From: Ophioderma brevispina
Lineage: Eukaryota > Echinodermata > Ophiuroidea > Amphilepidida > Ophiodermatidae
Length of the DNA: 64,000 bases
Reading direction: 5' to 3'
Assembly: GCA_023653785.1 (NCBI GenBank)
Contig: JAMKCH010084944.1
Span: 30,871-94,870 of the forward strand
Positions 25,521 to 35,889 of the stretch are shown here, piece after piece (the stretch's first letter is position 1; every line of letters starts with the position of its first letter). The position numbers and the translations under genes are program-made. Under the pieces are notes generated by a model. It made no database searches. It worked only from the letters and a program-made list of their open reading frames with translations, and was not told the DNA's origin.

Positions 25521-26344
25521 CAATAACCATTATGTGTGTGTTACAATCGTACCTGTCATTAATGTGTATAGAACAATATTAGAGTTTCTTTGTGGTCTCA
25601 CCAAAATCCATATCATAATGGCGGCCGTGTGTTGGATTTATGCAAATTAAGCAGAACCACATGTCCTCTGTTTATTAGTACTGTCATAATTGGGTTCACA
25701 GACGTTGAAACATAGGTATAGATACTGGAATTATTCTGCTACGAGTCTCAGAACTCCAAGATACTTAACCTAAATTCATCAAAATGGCGGCCATTTTGGA
25801 ATTTATGCAAATTAGGCCATAGTTATGCAACCGATTTCCTGCGGACTTTAGTAGATCATTTTAGGTACCTTAAGCAAATGCATTGTGGAAAAAACCTTGA
25901 TAGCATTTGTTCCCGGTCCAACCCAATTTTCCTTGGACTATTAGTATAAACGGCAGTAATTGATCATGATGTCAGCAAATATTGGAGATACTCAACGCCC
26001 GACTCAGCGCTGAAGTTGTTCCATAGACCTTTAATTTTTTTTTAACATACGACCATTGATGCAAGGAAAAATGTGCGAAATTGGAAACAAAACTAACGTC
26101 ATTACTTTACTGTTCGGGTATGATACATACAAACTGAAATATTATGTACTAATATTCACAGCTGACAAACAATTGGTTGCTCTTTAATCCTGAAATGCAA
26201 TTCAAATAGTTTTGGATTATCAATTTTATCAGTCAATGTATTGCATAATGATTTAAATTTATTACATATATTTTAACGGGATAAATAGTGACTTTTTAAA
26301 CCAATGTAGTATAGATATAACTTGAAAATGCAGATAGGCCATAG

Positions 26345-26630
26345 TCTGAGGTTTTGAGCATGAGTCCCGCTTACACTATACAGAATTTTACGATTAATTT
26401 GGATTACTAGACAGGCACGTGTACGGTCATGATGACGATTTCATTAGTAATAAACTAATACTGGCGTACTTAGGTTCACAATAGCAAAGCTTATAACAAC
26501 TGCCAAGTAATACGAGAAGATAGTTACGGAATATGATGATTATTTAAGTAAGTCAGATGGATCTTGAGCATGGTCCCACCGTACACTATAACCGAATTTA
26601 CGATTAATATTGGATTACTAACAGGCGTGA
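26345..26630 (+). repeat. Direct repeat pair, about 65 bp each
   Basis: 26353-26416 and 26561-26627 share TTGAGCATG, GTCCC, TACACTATA, ACGATTAAT and GGATTACTA in the same order, about 210 bp apart. Sequence between the units is not repeated. This is probably a small local duplication or two members of a short repeat family. Confidence 0.7.
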
Positions 26631-26639
26631 CAATATAGA

Positions 26640-29470
26640 GCAGAACAGAAAACACGGCAGACAAGACGAGGGCAGTGGCAGGTTTTAATAAATGTTTTTA
26701 TTCATGTATTTTATGCAAGAAAAAACTCCCACGGTAGCGCAGGCATTTGAGATGAAACGTGATATCAGGTTAAATGCATGGCAACACATCCTGCTAAAAT
26801 GACATGGATCATATGTGAACGATTTTTAAATCCATTTAAGCTTCTCAGTCGGTTACCAGCCATGTCATCTATGATCTTTTTTTATCGGATGAATTATTTT
26901 GCAGTCTGGCGAGATTACACGAAGTTATACTGTTTGGGCAGCTTTCTTATATGCTAGTCTAGAACACGTTTGATTTGACATGTGCGTTAGCTCCAAAAGC
27001 GTTGCTCAAATAAGTTTTACAGATTTGTAAAGGCATGATATTCAACAGATCAAATGGCGTGTATTGGTGGCACTTCGGGCACTAACGTTTGAGGGCTTCA
27101 AACATCGGTGTGGAACTTTCAATCATTAGAACGTACATGACTGAGGGTTAAAATACCGCAATTGCGGAGACTTCTCTTCTTTTGAACGTGAAATAGACAT
27201 TACGTTATTATAGATAAGAATATCCGACCATAAAATCCTATACACTGGATAAGGCCATACATGATACTTTACGCTAAACAATTGCAGAATAACAGTCAAA
27301 TTATTAGTAAATTGTTGCCACTGTTTATATAAACATACAAACCCCTCTTGCAGTCTAGAGTATCTTGACGGCCAAAAATTACCGTTAATAGTACCGTAAA
27401 TTACCGTAATGTTTTCAAAAACGAGGTCAGTCAGTCTGAAATCACCACTGAAGACCTAAACCGAGTCAGCGCAGGTTTTAAAAGATGATTAGTTAAGCAC
27501 GCAGTCTAGACAGGCAAATCAGGCGCAAGCTAGATAAGCTGAACAGCTGAATGCCCGTGCTTGATAGTTTGAAACACTAACAGGTTCTTGAAGTAGATTC
27601 AACTTGAAAAGATTATGTCTAACATGAACCTGACTCACTTTGACGCTCTATCGATAGTGGTTGCTGACTTACACTACTGCGTGACTCACTGACTTAGGTG
27701 GAATGATGATTTCCAGTTGTTCATGTAGGTAGTATTTTTTTCTGTATTCTGCATTGAGAATCACAACTGGCGACCGTGAACTGATAAATTGACCCGCGTA
27801 AGGAGATCGAGAACTGATACAGATCAAAACTGACTGTTAGGGGAATTTATCATGCAATTGTTGAAAAAGTTCCATTTTAAGATTAACTGTTTTGTAAAAC
27901 AAAGGGTTCACAATTCTGTTCAACGTGAGGAGCACCGTCTTGTGCCCAACAGAGACAGCCAAATTGTTCTGTTTGCTGGCGCCGGAATTTTACCAATTCT
28001 TATTCAAGGACTGCGACAACCTGGTCATTAGCATTACCTGAACATTGTAGGTGCTGATGAAACATTTAGGCAAAAGACCCTGTCACACCGATTGCACAGT
28101 CTTCAAGGAAGTAAGTAGGTGATCTTCCCAAGAATTTCCCCGATCCACCAAAACTCTGTGCGTCTGCCTCCGTATTATTATTTGATACGGGTACGGAAAT
28201 CCATTGTAAGTCAAGGTCCGTGCTCAGATTAAAAGTACTTTGAGGCAATACCAGACCATTACGTCGAGTGGTCTGAGTTGGGCAATTTAAGGCAAAAGTT
28301 TTGCAGCACAGCTACAACACTGTGGGTGCGATGGAACTCGTTTACCATGTATCGCCTTTGCTGGGGTGTGAGCTGAGACTAGTCGAACTAACAAGATGTC
28401 ACACCGTGTGCTCTTGTGGCTCTGGCATGTCGGTGGTTTACAGCATTTTATGCTTGTCTATAGCCATACTGAATTGGCGCAGTTACATCTGCAGTTGTTC
28501 CTATTAATTGTCCACCGTGCGGTCATGCATACATCACAAGGCCATGAAACAAGTTCAAGATATTTAGGAAACTTTATTCCAGAGTAACTTTAATTTTTTT
28601 CTTTTAAAATCTTTTAATTTTTCTTTTTTTATTAAAATTTGAATTATTAAAAAAATCATGATAGCTTTATTGCTATTTTTTTATTTTTTACGGTTTTTCG
28701 GTCAAAATGTAAAAAAGTTGGGGTTTTGACATTGGGACCATAACATTTCCTTGAAAGTGACATTTTGCGGGAACGGCTTTGCATGATTCATGAGACTCTT
28801 CGGCCATTTTTTGCAGGATTCTCCCGCACAAGATGTCACGTAAAAAAGGCAGTTTCTTGGCAACATAAATTTCAGAATTACTCACAAATGCACAACATTG
28901 GAATTATGTTGATTGCAAACCATGCCGATTTTTATGCCAAGTGTACACAAATCTGCATTTATATGACATTACTGTCTTCTAATCTGACGAAAAATATCTT
29001 AATTAAACTTTAGATAATATGGAAATTCTGCGACATTTTGCGACAGTCAGTTTTTCAATTTCCTGCGCATTTTTAAAACGTGCTCAAGAGACCCTTGGTA
29101 GAGGAAAAGTGACTTCCGGGCAGAACCGTGTGGCTACCTCAGTTGGTTGTTACTTCTTGTGTGAACCAAAGATACTTTTGGTACATTAATAAAGATCACT
29201 TTAACAGGAGAAAATTCAGAACATTTTTCAAAGATATATGATGCCCATTTGTAAATCCCGGGTATTTTTATTTTTATTGAAAATATTGGCGATTGTCACC
29301 TCGCCATTTCAAAACAAGTAGATTTTATGGCCATTTGGGCTGCTCAAAACAAATCTAGCAAACATTTTTATGTCCAATGAATTTTCGATATGGTTGCTTG
29401 GATTTTATATTTTGCATGTAAAGTCAGTTCGGAATTTTGGCAATTTTAGACATGACTTCCTCTTCTTGCG
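26640..29470. other. Spacer stretch without supportable genes
   Basis: No open frame with a recognisable domain, no inverted-repeat element and no SINE head was found. Frames near 28066-28507 are short and lack family resemblance. T-rich and A-rich runs dominate 28590-28700. Confidence 0.45.
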
Positions 29471-29569
29471 TATGAGGCAGCAGCTAAATATGCTGTAGAC
29501 GGTGGAGCCAGCTCACTGTTGATTGGTTGGGGTTTGAAAAGTCTATGTCCTTCGGTACATGAAAGGTAG

Positions 29570-29760
29570 GGCCCTCGTTGAGAATGTGATCCGCAGTCTG
29601 TGATGGAGAACCACATTGCAGGCTGGAGATGATCGACAGCCCCATCGGTGCATAGTGCGTGGAAGATTATACCAGGGGAAGTTCTGTCATCGGTAATAGT
29701 GAGTTGGTTGGTCTGGAAGTATCTAGCCAGGCGTTTTCATTTCTATAAGTTGTTGAATGG
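29570..29760 (-). pseudogene. LINE C-terminal scrap, antisense
   Basis: GAATGTGATCCGCAGTCTGT (29584) through GTGCGTGGAAGATTA and GTAATAGTGAGTTGG (about 29705) is collinear with 24290-24480, the C-terminal Cys/His part of the LINE there, with an internal deletion of about 60 bp. It is a third fragment of the same family in antisense orientation, too short and damaged to code. Confidence 0.7.
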
Positions 29761-32029
29761 GGAGCTGAGAGTTTAGCAGCGTGGAGAACCAGAGACTTTG
29801 TTCGCCAGCTGATGTGTTAAACATTTTCGCTGCAAAAATTATAAGCTTGGATAATTAAACTGCTAAATGGAAAAAGATGCTCGGATAAGGCCAAGGTGGC
29901 CGCCAACCCCTGGGAAGTACATAATTCTTCAGAATTTTTTTTTTCTAAAATTATAGAAAACAATTTATGTGTGTTCTCAAGGTAGTAGGGTAATAGTAGA
30001 GTCATTTTCATGAGATCCGTGACCATTTTTTAGGACTCGTCTTGTTTCTTGATGGATTTGGCAAGATGGACCACTTTTAAACAAAAAATCCGCTCCTATA
30101 CACCTCCCAGAACTGACGGCTCACGTTTTTACAGAGCGTTTTTCAAATGGGCCGCCCACGCTGCTATTTTGAAATACATAAACAGTGATATCTCGGGAAC
30201 CACGCTGAGGAGCTACAAAATGATGATGAAGAGTGTCATTTCACACTAATTCTAGCACAACAGATCAGTTGGAGTGATGTTTATTACAGATAAGTGCCAT
30301 CTTGACCTCTCAAATCCAAGATGGCTGACGTGTGGTATCACCTTGGAATGTTAATATTTATACAATATCTTGCTCAGATTATGTAGAATGACAAATAAGT
30401 GGTTTTTCAGACTATTTTGGACATGAGAAAGAATAGAATTGTAATGGTAGCAGTTTGAGACTGTCTGGCTCTCAAAATTCAGGATGGCGACCAGATGCCA
30501 TCTGAAAAAGGCAGATACTGCCATATTTTTTCTGGCAACAAAGGACCTAAAGCATCGATTTGTATTTCATTACTGTTTTCGGAAAATTTCAACAGGAATA
30601 GTGTATACAACATTGCTGACCCACGTTGACCTTTAAAAATCCAAGATGGTGGCTAGGAGCCATCTTGAAAATTAAAAAAACTATTGGAACACCACATGCC
30701 CTCTAAATTGACAGATAGAGATAATTTTTTTTCTAATTTTGGCATGTAAACCAATTTTAATGAAGCACCCATCACAAAAATACTGTGAAATGGGTCCTGT
30801 ATGTACGAGATGATCCTAGATATAAATGACTACTATTTAATTGTATACGACATTTGTTGAAATGTAAACCACCCCTTAGGTGGGTTGAGTATACTTTCCG
30901 GGAGGCAATTACCAGTTTTCAGGTAGGGATGTGCCCGCTCTGCGGTCCTGATTTTCAAACATAGGGATTGGAACTTGGAAAATGATTTGGTATGCCAAAG
31001 TAGGGTTTTTGGAATGAGATTTTGAAAATTTGTAGGGGTAGCTTCTTGAGGCAAAAACCTTTTCAAATAAGGGACCTGTGAAACTGATGTGCTTCAAACT
31101 GGGGTTAGGATGCTGGAGAGACGCAAGATGGGGGTCTTAAAGGGACACAGCCACATTTCCAACGAAACCTATCAAAGTCCTGTAAAACAACTCACTAGAG
31201 AAAAAAAGGGGATTGGGACTTACATGAGCACTAAAAAGCAGGTTTTTACCAATGGATATTAAAATAGCCAACATAGGAAGGGACTAGTTTCAAGTCATCA
31301 ATGTCAGTGGTTCATTTCAGCATTTTTGTGTCATTTTCAGTCAAAAGTTTTTTTGTTTTAATTACTAGTTAAATTTACATAAAAATCCAGAAACAACATT
31401 GGGTTAATGATAACATAAAATAAGATGGCCAGTGGGATGTCTGAAATGGTTTACAGGGAAATTACACCCTTTGATATGTATTTTCTTACATGTCAGTTGT
31501 ACAACTAAGCCAATGGAAGACAAGCCACTCCGGAGTCATTCCATTACAAAAATTAATAATTACACTCAACGAAGTCTTTCAGGTGAGGGTTAAGACATGT
31601 TAAAGACACACAAACATGCAAACACCTCAATCTTGACAAAAAAGAGAGCGCCCTATATTGCAGACTGTGGCTAGTTGTCCCTTAAGATGGACAACATCCA
31701 TATTTCAGTTATATGTTTTATAACCCGTAAAATCGATTTCAAGAGATTGCCACTTTTTTTTGCTTACAGAAATGACTCAAATGAAAAACAAAGGCGATTT
31801 GTCTATGCTAATATTTCAATATAACACAAAGCTGAATGTTCGTATTTGCTCCTATAGGAAATTAGACATTTCCCAAGTTTGTACCAAATACAGTTCTCAG
31901 CCTAATCCTCTCAGATGGGGATATTTTTGATAGAAAGGTTTACACCAGTGCCAAAAAATAGGTGCCATCGTGACAAATCGATGATGAGTGATTCTGGAGA
32001 AAGTAATTTTTGCACATAGATAATTGCTC

Positions 32030-32660
32030 GACTAAGTGTGGACGAAGACTATCTGAGGGTGGAAGAAATATGGTGATCGTCGTCTTTTCACTACTCTCTA
32101 CATTGTAACTCTTATCTCAACAAAATCCTGGCTTTTTGCATCACAGTATATTGCGAGGAATGGGACAAACTTCTCCAATCGGAGCCCTCTGGTCGCAAAG
32201 GGAGGTAGTTCCATACCACACCGACGCTAGCACATATGTTTTTTGATTGTCTAGGCAATATGCAATGTGTTTCTTGTCTCTTGATCATAAAACCCCAGCG
32301 TTACGATCACACCATACCCAGTAAGAAAATGCAATGATGAATGCAGCCAGATTCATCACACTAACCCTAGCACTGTCAAGTTGTGCTGGTGTTTCACCAC
32401 CACAGGATCCTGAATTCTCTGAGCAACTATGCTGATTGTACATAGTTGTTGGTATTCTCAGGTCAAGATTGACAGACTTGTCGAATCATGATGATCGAAT
32501 TGCATTATATAATGGTGAGCATGGCAGTGTCTGCCTCTGCGTGGAGGCAGATGAACTCTACATCAGCTGATCGTAGTGTTTTGTGCAGGTTCCTGGCAGG
32601 GCTGCCCAATACACAATGGATGACCTCAGTGTTAGTCTTTCCATTTGAATCTCCTCCAAC
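32030..32660 (-). pseudogene. Decayed element-borne gene with EADT and LPPSDSL motifs
   Basis: On the minus strand, 32665-32500 reads LYVGGDSNGKTNTEVIHC and then VEFICLHAEADTAMLTII. After frame changes, 32090-32030 reads TIFLPPSDSLRPHLVEQ. I recall a family of long uncharacterised animal proteins, apparently transposon-associated, in which an L.V.GG..dG segment is followed by HEEADTR.LLH and later by LPPT.DSL..H..RANYQ. Order and spacing here agree with that pattern. Several stops and frame changes show the gene is dead. The family recognition is from memory and not verified. Position in the middle of the 29996-35030 inverted repeat suggests it is element cargo or the element's own gene rather than a host gene. 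Confidence 0.5.
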
Positions 32661-33302
32661 ATAAAGAGTTTTTAACTTTCACTGTAAATCTTCCACCTTA
32701 TTTACTTTCTCATTACTTAAGTTTCTCGATTTATAGTGGTATGTAAATTTTTTTTAAAACTATTTAAAAAAAAAATGACTTAAATGAACGAGGAGAAAAG
32801 GCTGGAATGGAAATGACCAACTAATTCGATTGAAACTAGGTTCCCTTCTAGGTGGCATTCATATATTCCATGGAGTAAAACTGTCCAATGCAAAGTCCCA
32901 ATTTCCAGCTCTTTTAAGAATGTTGTTGTGAAAAACATGCCTGTGCCCCTTAAGACCTCCATTTTCATCTCTCCAGCAGTTCCTAACACCAAGAGATGAA
33001 GCATAAGTCAGTTCTTAAGGTCCCTGAATTAGAAATATTTGCCTCAGCCAAATCCAGTCCAGAAGCTGCGAGTTCTCAAAACTTAATTCCTAAGACCCTA
33101 TACCTGGTCTTGGCAGAACAAATCCATTTTCTAAAAGCACCCCCAAATTAGGAAATCGGGGCCGCCGCATATTCCCCACTGAAAAACAGTTCCGGTCCCC
33201 CGGGTAATTATTACTCAAACAATAGAGCAGGAACATGGATCCAGGTCAAACACATACGTTCACCACCATACAGAAAAGTTTGACACCTTCGTAGATAGTT
33301 AC

Positions 33303-34098
33303 GGACCCTATATATCAGGCTAGGTATTTAGTCCTCTCCAATTGTGGTGTCACTTTTTCAGTAGGGGCCATTAACGGTTCACACAAGGGTCAACATTTTT
33401 AAATGATCCAATCATGTTGAAATGCATGCCCTACTGCCCGGACGGCTAGTCATACGGATTCCAAAACATGTATTATTTGTAGATTTGTGACCATGGTTTT
33501 GGCTTTATAGGGTAGGTAAAAATGCTGATGAAATGACGTACAAAAAGGGTACATTTCCATTGTGACATGGGTCACAATCGAGTGCTCCAATTTGGTAAAA
33601 AAATGAAAGAGAAGTTGTTCATTGTAGCTTAAGTGTCAAAATTAAGGACTAATATTTGTCGCCATTTGCAATGAACAGTTGTCAAGATATGCGACAAAAT
33701 AGGTCTAGGGCAACATAATCAATTGGCGTTGACCTTCTTTGACCCTCGGTTAATAACATTTAACATAATCAAAACTAACATTTGGGGAGTCCTCTTTCCT
33801 CAAGCTAATATGCAAAAGTATTGAAAATATAAGCAGATTAAATTTTAACATTGAACCGTTGTACAAACTGAGATTGCCTTTTTGTTCCTTTTTGTCTTTT
33901 CGCTACTAAACCAATGGTCGTAGGGGTTTTCCAAAACTATACATTTTGGAAATCCTTATGATCCTCGTATGGACAACATGCCTACATTTAAAACGACTGG
34001 AGCATTTTAAAAGTGGGTCACCTTAAATGGCCCCTATTGAAAAAAGTTTAGTTATAGCAACAATTGGAGCACTAACTCTAGCATTGAATAGAGGGTCC
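33303..34098. mobile_element. Nested foldback element, about 796 bp
   Basis: The ends GGACCCT (33303) and AGGGTCC (34098) are inverted, and inverted similarity continues for about 240 bp. It includes CTCCAATTGT (33336; partner near 34058), AGTAGGGGCCATT (33360; partner AATGGCCCCTATT near 34027), ATCATACGGATT-like text (33455) and GACCATGGTTT (33490; partner AAACCAATGGTC near 33906). It sits between the decayed gene and the right arm of 29996-35030, so it inserted into that element. Confidence 0.65.
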
Positions 34099-35289
34099 AT
34101 ACTAACACCAAAGGTGTTAACCCTTTTCTGTAGTGGGAGGGGAAACGAACGCCCTAATAAGAGTACCATGATATCCTGCTTTCTGTCTATAGAGGAGTAG
34201 TTTACATTTCAAAGTCTTATTACACAGTTAGAGTCATTTTCATTTCTCAACATCATCCCAGCCAAATTTGAAAATGATACCTTATCTGTCCAATTTTAGG
34301 GCACTGGGTCAAATAGTTACAATTTTAAAAATTTTTCACGATGGCTGCTAGCCACCATTCTTCGATTTTCAAAATTCAAAGTTGGTAGCAATTTTGTAAC
34401 CACTCATTCCAGAGGTTGAAATTTCATGACAAAAAACTAGTAATGAAAGACATCAATGGCTGTTCCTTAGGTCCTGTGTTGCCCCTAACTGGAAATATGG
34501 AAGTATCTCATTTTCAAGATGGCATCTGGTCGCATCTTGAATTTTGTGTGAGAGCCAGACGGCTCGAAAATGCTACATTACAAATTCTATGGCTTTACTC
34601 ATGTAAAATTAGTAGGAAAAACAATTATTGGTCAAGTCTACATAATCTGAGCAAAAGATATTTTAATCATTTTACAAGGTGATGTCGGCACAGCACAGCC
34701 ATCTGGATTTTAGAGGTAAGATGGCATTATATGTAATATAAAAATCACTTCCAACTATCTGTTGTGCTAGAATTAGGGAGGAGGAAATGACATTCATTCA
34801 TAATTGGAGGCTCATTGGATTCCAGAGATATCACGTTTTAAGTATTTTTTTAAAATGGATGCGAGGCCATTTTATAAAATGCTCTGTAAAAATGTAGGCC
34901 CGTCAGTTCTGGTAGGTGTATAGGAGCTATTTTTGTAAAATTGGTCCACTTGCCAAATTCCATCAAAGAGCAAAAGGTCTCCTAAAAATGGTCACGGATC
35001 TCCTGAAATGACTCTACTAGTGCACATTTATAGAAAAGGAATTAATGTCAATCAATTTTCACATGAATATCAGTGACCAACGGATGTATATCATGATAAT
35101 TAACCATCTTCTACCGAAGGGGGTTACCACCCCCCCTTCAGGTTTTTTCCCCGTCTTGCTAAATTTAAAAACCCCTTTTTTTGGGCCCAAAGTATTTAAT
35201 GTAATTGTCTAATTGAATGTTCCGCTCCCTTCATCCAAAAAAAAACAAAACATCCACCGGGGGATAGGTAAGACAAAGGGTGATGATTC

Positions 35290-35880
35290 CAAAGATGATG
35301 CGATGGGGGGGGGGGGGGGGGGTGGTACCACCCCATTAGGAAGAGAAGTACCAACATGCATACCCAACACCGGAACACCACAGACACTTAATTTATGGTC
35401 TCCAATAGATCGTAGGGTCCTCCTCTTTCCATTGATGCCAAAAGGAGTCACCAACATGCTAGCAGTAGTCACAATGACGTCATGAAGATCGCATGTCAGC
35501 AAAAAACTGGCCTTCCATAGCAAACACAGTGAACAATGCAATTTTCGCCAAAAGGTAGAAAATTCAGATTTTCATGCGGTTTGACTCTCTACTTGATGGG
35601 AATGACTAGTTGTATTATAATGACGCATTTTAGGGCTATAATAAGGTGTCTGAGTCGCTAAAATTGCGAAATATCAATTTTCCACCTATATTCAGTAGTT
35701 TCGGACTTTCCTCCAATATGACGTCATGGTGGTGACGTCATAATGGGATGTTGGTATTATTTGGTATCAATGGAAGAAGAAATCTAGATATCCTTGGGTA
35801 CCAAATTTATAGGAATCGGGTGTTCAAAAACAAAAACCCCCACCCCCCCCCCTTCGGAGGTTTGTTAACAAAAAATGGGC
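35290..35880. mobile_element. Compact foldback with CRE-like sites
   Basis: 35290-35600 and 35620-35880 are inverted copies. Landmarks are a G-run with a C-run partner, GGAACACC, TTTCCATTGATGCCAAA (partner near 35763-35780), ATGACGTCAT (35474; partner 35719) and AGGTAGAAAATT (35554; partner 35678-35692). The loop is only about 20 bp, so this could form a near-complete hairpin. TGACGTCA words occur in both arms, with a second in the right arm. A minus-strand frame of 110 codons across the left arm (35209-35541) is proline-rich because of the G-run and is not taken as a gene. Confidence 0.65.
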
Positions 35881-35889
35881 TCCGCAGGT

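Larger units (their letters stand above)
22240..25955. mobile_element. 3.7-kb inverted-repeat (foldback-type) element
   Basis: About 22240-22660 and 25555-25955 are inverted copies of one another. Shared landmarks in inverted order include TACTAAAGTCCG (22358; partner near 25845), TTTGCATAAATT with AAAATGGCCGCCAT (22398-22424; partner 25780-25812), and TTTGCATAAATCCAA (22562; partner 25630-25650). Arms carry many mismatches and small indels. The interior holds a LINE fragment (24245-25520) close to the right arm and a short coding-like stretch (22861-23060). No transposase was recognised. It is interpreted as a non-autonomous TIR/foldback element with a LINE nested in it. Confidence 0.7.
29996..35030. 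mobile_element. 5-kb element with about 0.85-kb inverted arms
   Basis: 29996-30880 and 34195-35030 are inverted copies. Shared landmarks in inverted order are AGAGTCATTTTCATGAGATC (29998), CTCCTATACACCT with AGAACTGACGG (30093-30120), TCTAGCACAACAGAT (30252), TTGCTCAGATTATGTAG (30370) and CTGTCTGGCTCTCA (30460). Further ones are GACCAGATGCCATCT (30488), TCCAAGATGGTGGCTAG (30640) and GAAATGTAAAC (30860). Partners run from about 35020 back to 34205. The arms are visibly diverged (roughly three in four bases by eye). The interior carries a decayed minus-strand gene (32030-32660) and a nested foldback (33303-34098). No target duplication was found. Class is unassigned; long arms fit a foldback-type DNA transposon. 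Confidence 0.75.

Noticed and set aside
35209..35541. 110-codon minus-strand frame with a polyproline run
   Set aside because: The proline run is a G-run; the frame lies in the arm of a foldback element and the faint protease-like look is not enough.
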